NCBI GenBank assembly: GCA_039654915.1
Contig: CM077593.1
Span: forward strand, 80,580,501-80,644,500
Direction of reading: 5' to 3'
Source of the DNA: Aquilaria yunnanensis
Taxonomy: Eukaryota > Streptophyta > Magnoliopsida > Malvales > Thymelaeaceae
DNA: 64,000 nt
Shown: in pieces, positions 59,419 through 64,000 of the stretch
Position numbering within the stretch: the first letter of the stretch is position 1
How the letters are laid out: each line of letters starts with the position of its first letter
Translations under genes and position numbers: made by a program
The notes under the pieces: model-generated
What the model was told of the DNA's origin: nothing
Database searches by the model: none
What the model saw: only the letters and a program-made list of their open reading frames with translations

Positions 59419-59637
59419 CTATACTGGCAACTTGGGGAGCTCCAATGGATGCTGGAATGCCTGGTTGAGAAGGTGCTCCCTAGGGCTCCTGAAGCTGCCA
59501 TGGTTCATCCGAGGCCGGCTGGATCTTTTCACCTTACTTGCCTTGCCGGCCACCGGTGAGGCATGGATCATAAAGGTGGAGGTGAGAATTAGAAGGCAGA
59601 GAACAAGGCAGGTGGAGGAGGACCTCAAGCCACCCAT
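59419..59637 (-). CDS. Putative small secreted peptide precursor, 72 aa
   Basis: ATG at 59637, TAG at 59419-59421. The first 26 or so residues form a signal peptide: short polar N-region, hydrophobic core CLVLCLLILTSTFMI, then HASPVAG as a plausible cleavage zone. The remaining about 45 residues are basic and rich in Ser, Pro and His (KVKRSSRPRMNHGSFRSPRE, then QHPLELPKLP), with no cysteine. This layout resembles plant hormone-peptide precursors, but no CLE, RGF, PSY, CIF or IDA box is recognised. An AT-rich TATA-like element (TTTTTATAA on the minus strand, 59682-59690) lies about 50 bp upstream of the ATG. A downstream exon cannot be excluded: the last codons read CCA-GTATAG. Function unknown. 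Confidence 0.5.
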   Translation of the reverse strand: MGGLRSSSTCLVLCLLILTSTFMIHASPVAGKASKVKRSSRPRMNHGSFRSPREHLLNQAFQHPLELPKLPV

Positions 59638-60732
59638 TTGATCTGCTTTCTGTTAATGCCTCCAGCTACTGGCCTAAGGAGGTTATAAAAAGAGCCCAAA
59701 AGCAAAGGCCTTTGCTTTGGTTGCAAGTCACCCTCGAAATAAGAACATGCCCATTCAGCTTTTTTGTTTTAAAATGTTTTTTTTTGTTGTAAATATATTG
59801 ATAATATTTATGAACAATAACAAATTAATCAACATAATTCTCTTAAAGAAAATAACAAATTAATCAAAATAGGCAGGGTCGGTTATTTTCCTGGTGGGAC
59901 TGGTACAATAATTTGGATGGGTTTAGTCATGATTGGTTGATGACTTCTGAATTACATATCCGCAAAAAAATCGTTGGGGACATAATGAAAGGTCATATAA
60001 TTAAGTGGGTTGGCTTGGCTGGTTGAGTTAGGTGTGTGTTAGGTACTAAAAATGTATTACAAATTTTTTGAGAATGGCAAAGTAGTTTTCTGCAAATGCT
60101 CAATGACATAAATTTGGATGCTGGAAGAGGGCCCTCTTAACTTTGATAACTTTTTTTTTTTTAGTAAAAAGCACATATACAAGATACAAGGATTAAGATA
60201 TGAAAGAAAATGGGGAAATGTCAGCCTTATTTTGACCTAGAAGACACTTAAATCAGTGTTAATGCATTATATGGGAAAATTGAGAGATCAGAGTTCGAAC
60301 CTTTAACCTTCTCAGGAATATCTTTGGTAACTTTTAGTTACATCACTTTGTGCTGTAAAAATAGAAACTACTAATAGATTGCTATTAAACTGGGGGCGAA
60401 GATTGTCCAACTTCAACGGGTGAAACATGCTTTCTTTGGCTTTTGATGAGACCTGAAGTCTGGTTCTTAAGCTATGGGTTATCCAACTGAGATTATCTTT
60501 GGTTTTCCTAGGTTGCTTTTGGGAAGAAATGCTGCAGGAAAATAGGTGCTTTCAGTGGATTCGGATCACTGAGCAAGATCTGATATCATTAAATTTTGAA
60601 AATCCAAACAAAACCAATTACACCAACCAAATTATTTGATCGATCATAGACAAGCAGATAAGACATTTTTCTTTTCCTTTTTTTTTCTTTGTGGGGAATA
60701 AATAAATAAATAAATTCTCAAGAACACATAAT
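59638..60732. other. Intergenic region between peptide ORF and XLG 3' end
   Basis: Contains the presumed promoter of the small peptide ORF at its left end and the XLG 3' UTR at its right end (with AAATAAATAAATAAAT near 60699). Near 60275-60310, AGAGTTCGAACCTTTAACC resembles a lone B box of a decayed SINE. Nothing else is identified. Confidence 0.45.
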
Positions 60733-63719
60733 TCATTCTTGCCTCACAAAAGGCGAGGAGCTAACATCAGTGCTGTAGAATGAATCTTCTGGTGCACCAT
60801 AGTAGTTCCCTTCTTTTTCTTCGTCCCATTTAAGCACCTCCCTTATGTATTTGAAGGCCTCATCAATTGTCACCCGATCCCGAGCCTTAGCTTGCCACAC
60901 GAAAAGCTTCTGACCAGTAAGGGAAGCATAGAGATCCTTGAACTTCACCGCGACATAGTAATAAGCTTGGTGTGCAAGTGTCTGGTTGCTGTTATGGGGC
61001 CTAACCGGGCCGAAGTCGTTGAACCACTCACATGTATTCAAAGGCACTCGGTTTACCTTCTCCTCGAATAGATCGTACTTATTAAGAACTAACACGAATG
61101 GGGTATCCTTAAAACATGGGTGCTTAACCACTGTTTCAAACAGCTCTTTGCTCTGCATCATTTTGTTTTGAAGTAAGGTGCCACTGCCACTACTTTCTGG
61201 GCAAATCTGCATCTGATCATAATCACTGAGGGCGACACAGAAGACTACTACACGAACATCTTCAAACATTTCAACCCACTTGCAACCCTCGTTCATTCCC
61301 TTTGCATTTACCCGTATGAGTTGATACCTGTCAAGCACAAATGAGATTACCTCATCATGAAAATGCTTCAGAGAAAAATGTCATCCGCCCTACCAGAGGA
61401 ATAAAGCTATAAAAGTTGTCCACCTTTTCCTAACTGAGATCACAACATTTAAATATATCGTCAATGCCAATAACAGTGTGCCAGATCAAATGACGTATGT
61501 TCAGCTATTTAGAGAAATGATAATGTGAAATGGACTTCTGTATAAAAAGGGACACCCAACACTTAGGTGCAAAATAACAGGCATCTGTAATTAAGTATCA
61601 TAATGCTCATATCCTGTTTTAATGCAGGGGGAATGTATAAGGGGAAAGTTAAGTCAGTGCAGCACGTTACCTGGCCATAGGCTGAGGAGGAGCTTCTAAG
61701 TTGTCTGTATAGGTTTCAGACATTGGGCTACGATCGTCAAGGGAAAATTCCATGAAAGCTAGACCATTTCCTTGTGTCACCCCTTCTGCATAAAGAATGT
61801 CATTTTCGGAAGGTTCATATTCATTGCTCGACACCTCAACAGCCTGGGAAGAAGATAACCAAAAGGTCAACTTCAATCTGAAATACTATAAGTCATGAGT
61901 TTAAAATACATATCATCCAGTTATCTTCAACAGCTGCAGTAGGATTGAATCAGTAAGCAGCAATTACAGTACAACTAGTGGAAAAAAAGATGCAGCCTTA
62001 TTAGCCTAGTTCATCAATCACAGGATGATCTCAGACAAGCAAGTGTCAAGGTGATCAGGCAAAGCCTTAACCAAATGCAGCAGTACAAGTATCAAAGCTA
62101 ACTGCATTTTTACCTTTTTTCAGAGAAGTGGCAATTAGTAGTAAAGGAATGAAAGACAGTTACAGCTGTCAGTTAATAGCAGAAAACCCTTGCATTTGAG
62201 CACCAATGCAGTGCAAAGAAGAAAACAGGCTAATGACCGAAGCAAAAAACCATGGATGAAAAGGCAAAAGTAATATATCGAGGTTCAAAGGATAGAATAC
62301 AATGATCTACAAAAAAGTAGTGTGTAAACAAATGACCAAGAAGTTATTGAAATGACAATACCATTTTGCAAAACGGTACACATTGAGATATGTCAACTAT
62401 AAAACTACTACTGTCATCATCATACTATAACTTGCTCCTAACCATGCATATATTCATGCCAGAGGTGGGATGAATTTGATATGTCAATTACTGTTAAAAG
62501 GCAATATTGGTATCATAAATCAATGTAAAAGAGAACCTAGCTTAGTTTTATGTAATATGCCCTTACTAGCATAACTTCTACCATTTAAGCTTCTCCTGTT
62601 ACATGGAATGCAAAATATACCCAGAAAGGAATATGTGACATACCCGGGACAAGAAGTACTCAGCAACATCTGGAAGGAAGTGAAGTTCATTTCTTCTTCT
62701 ATACGTTTCCTGTATGGCAGGATCTCTCCACACCTCCTCAACTAATGGAGCATACTCTCGTGTTGCTGCTGGGAAAAACGCATCCAAGTCCCCAGTGGCT
62801 ATTATATCTAAAAGCCAGTCAGAGAAATGCTTTAACCTTGGGTTGATGGAATAGACACATTCATTGGTTTCTCCAGAGTCACCCCCACCATCTGAAACAA
62901 TATAAATTTCACATGTTATGCTTTGTAAATCATAAGTGAAATTCGGGAGTCAATATTTTTTTTTTTTTTCTTTTTCTCATCTTACTACAGCCTGTGAGCA
63001 GCACAGACGATACCTATGTTTCAAAATAATCTTCTTACAAGGGTATAATGGGATGAAATTCCAAAACTATCATCATATGCTTTTTCCACTTGCATGGAAA
63101 AATATCATGACATAATGATCAGTTGAGCTAGTTGCTATAGTCACACTCCATAACAAGATTGATATTGTAAAATCAACATGCGCATCATGGAACATGACAT
63201 ATTGACATGATAAATAATGTCCAAAAATGGAAAAAGACCTTGAGGGGAAAAAGAGTTCCCCTTACCTCAATTCACACACCTTGACAGCTGAATACACAAA
63301 AAGCAATGGACCAATAAAGTGTTACACATTCATGGATGAGAGATCCACCAGACTGACAAATTATGAAGGTTACAAAGGAAGCATGCCCACAAAGCTCTCT
63401 ACTGCCTTTTACTCAAATGACTGCTACATAGTGCCCTCCTTAAGGCATTCTATATATAATGTGAAAACAAGTATCCAGCCATAGCTCTACCTCTTGACAA
63501 GCATAATGATCATTAACAGGAGGAGATTCAATGGTTATCACCTTCTTCAGTGATTCGATCATGGATGCCTACTTCTCTCATCATAGACATGGCTTCTTCC
63601 TCAAAACGCTCACGTGCATCAAGCAATACACTAAGGTATCTGTACATATTGCTCTGAATCATAAACTTCACATCCTGCAGCTCCTCAGCAGAAAACTTGT
63701 TCCCATACAAAAATTTGGC
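60733..63719 (-). CDS. XLG: Extra-large G-alpha protein (XLG), C-terminal part, partial at window edge
   Basis: Four 3' exons, 63719-63542, 62891-62644, 61843-61671 and 61327-60733, join in frame (phases 1, 0, 2) and give the last 397 residues. They run from [20 protein letters not shown] through the helical region ([20 protein letters not shown]), the XLG-specific [38 protein letters not shown], the guanine-binding NKYD motif ([13 protein letters not shown]) and [25 protein letters not shown], to the C-terminus [13 protein letters not shown]. XLGs are plant-only G-alpha relatives of about 850-900 residues that pair with G-beta-gamma at the plasma membrane and in the nucleus, in immunity, root growth and stress responses. 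The usual G3 DxxG and G5 TCAT motifs are replaced, as is normal for XLGs. The P-loop exon and the Cys-rich N-terminal half lie beyond 64000. The ending resembles XLG1/XLG3 more than XLG2; the paralogue is not settled. Confidence 0.93.
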
Positions 63720-64000
63720 CTGTTATTTTGCATGAAAAGAAAAAAAAAGTTATTTTCAGTTTCGTATACTACACAGGTGCTTTAACCATAGGATTGAGGC
63801 TTGGATCCAAAATTTCTATAAAGAAACGAGGACATGATAGTTGCCATCCAGAAATTGAATGCCATGTGGACACATTGCATGCTCAGTGCAAGAAGCTATC
63901 TATCAGTACTCCTGATCTACAGATTGTAGCACAGCTCTTCAGAAATCTAATGGAGGTACATATTTCCTAATTAGCTGGATATGGACTTCACAGTTTTGTT

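Noticed and set aside
59378..59641. 87-aa plus-strand frame opposite the small peptide
   Set aside because: No signal peptide or domain; it is the shadow of the more convincing minus-strand frame.

Overview
The window is nuclear DNA from a flowering plant. Genes carry many GT-AG introns of 0.1-4 kb, intergenic DNA is AT-rich, and the protein families are plant ones: a CYP76-type P450, a P-class PPR protein, an XLG G protein, a PHD/Plus-3 protein, a FAR1-type Mutator transposase and a plant mobile domain. Nothing fixes the species; the large introns and high transposon load would suit a woody dicot or magnoliid.

Layout. 1-6.9 kb is repeat-rich and has no intact gene. It holds a probable degraded DNA transposon (about 1.73-5.07 kb), a short tandem array and a degenerate telomere-like stretch. 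6.95-12.0 kb (+) is a nine-exon gene for a PHD-finger/Plus-3 chromatin protein in which the usual SWIB domain is absent and three 38-residue repeats stand in its place. 12.4-17.4 kb (-) is a complete two-exon cytochrome P450 of CYP76 type, tail-to-tail with the first gene; its 3.46-kb intron holds a tRNA-derived SINE piece.

19.18-35.33 kb is the most notable object: one 16.2-kb Mutator-like element. I delimit it by about 280-bp terminal inverted repeats starting GGGAGATT and by a 9-bp target duplication (CTTGAAAAT / CTTGAAAAG). Inside are a decayed FAR1-type transposase (-) and a decayed multi-exon plant-mobile-domain gene (+). Around them are large arrays: a 319-bp satellite, AT-rich YGATAA repeats, a 31-33-bp minisatellite and a segment of about 450 bp present three times.

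35.6-39 kb holds another tandem array and a gag-protease remnant of a Ty3/gypsy-like retrotransposon. 39-44.3 kb has no recognisable gene. 44.3-45.8 kb (-) is an intronless PPR gene, head-to-head across 315 bp with a 13-exon DEAD-box RNA helicase of RH5/STRS1 type (46.1-57.4 kb, +). About 59.4-59.6 kb (-) is a candidate small secreted peptide. 60.7-63.7 kb (-) is the 3' part (four exons) of an extra-large G-alpha protein gene that runs off the right edge.

The host genes do not form a pathway. They are housekeeping or regulatory genes (chromatin, organelle RNA, RNA helicase, G-protein signalling) plus one specialised-metabolism P450. Exon structures were built by hand from GT-AG sites, reading-frame phase and domain continuity; every junction given keeps the frame.
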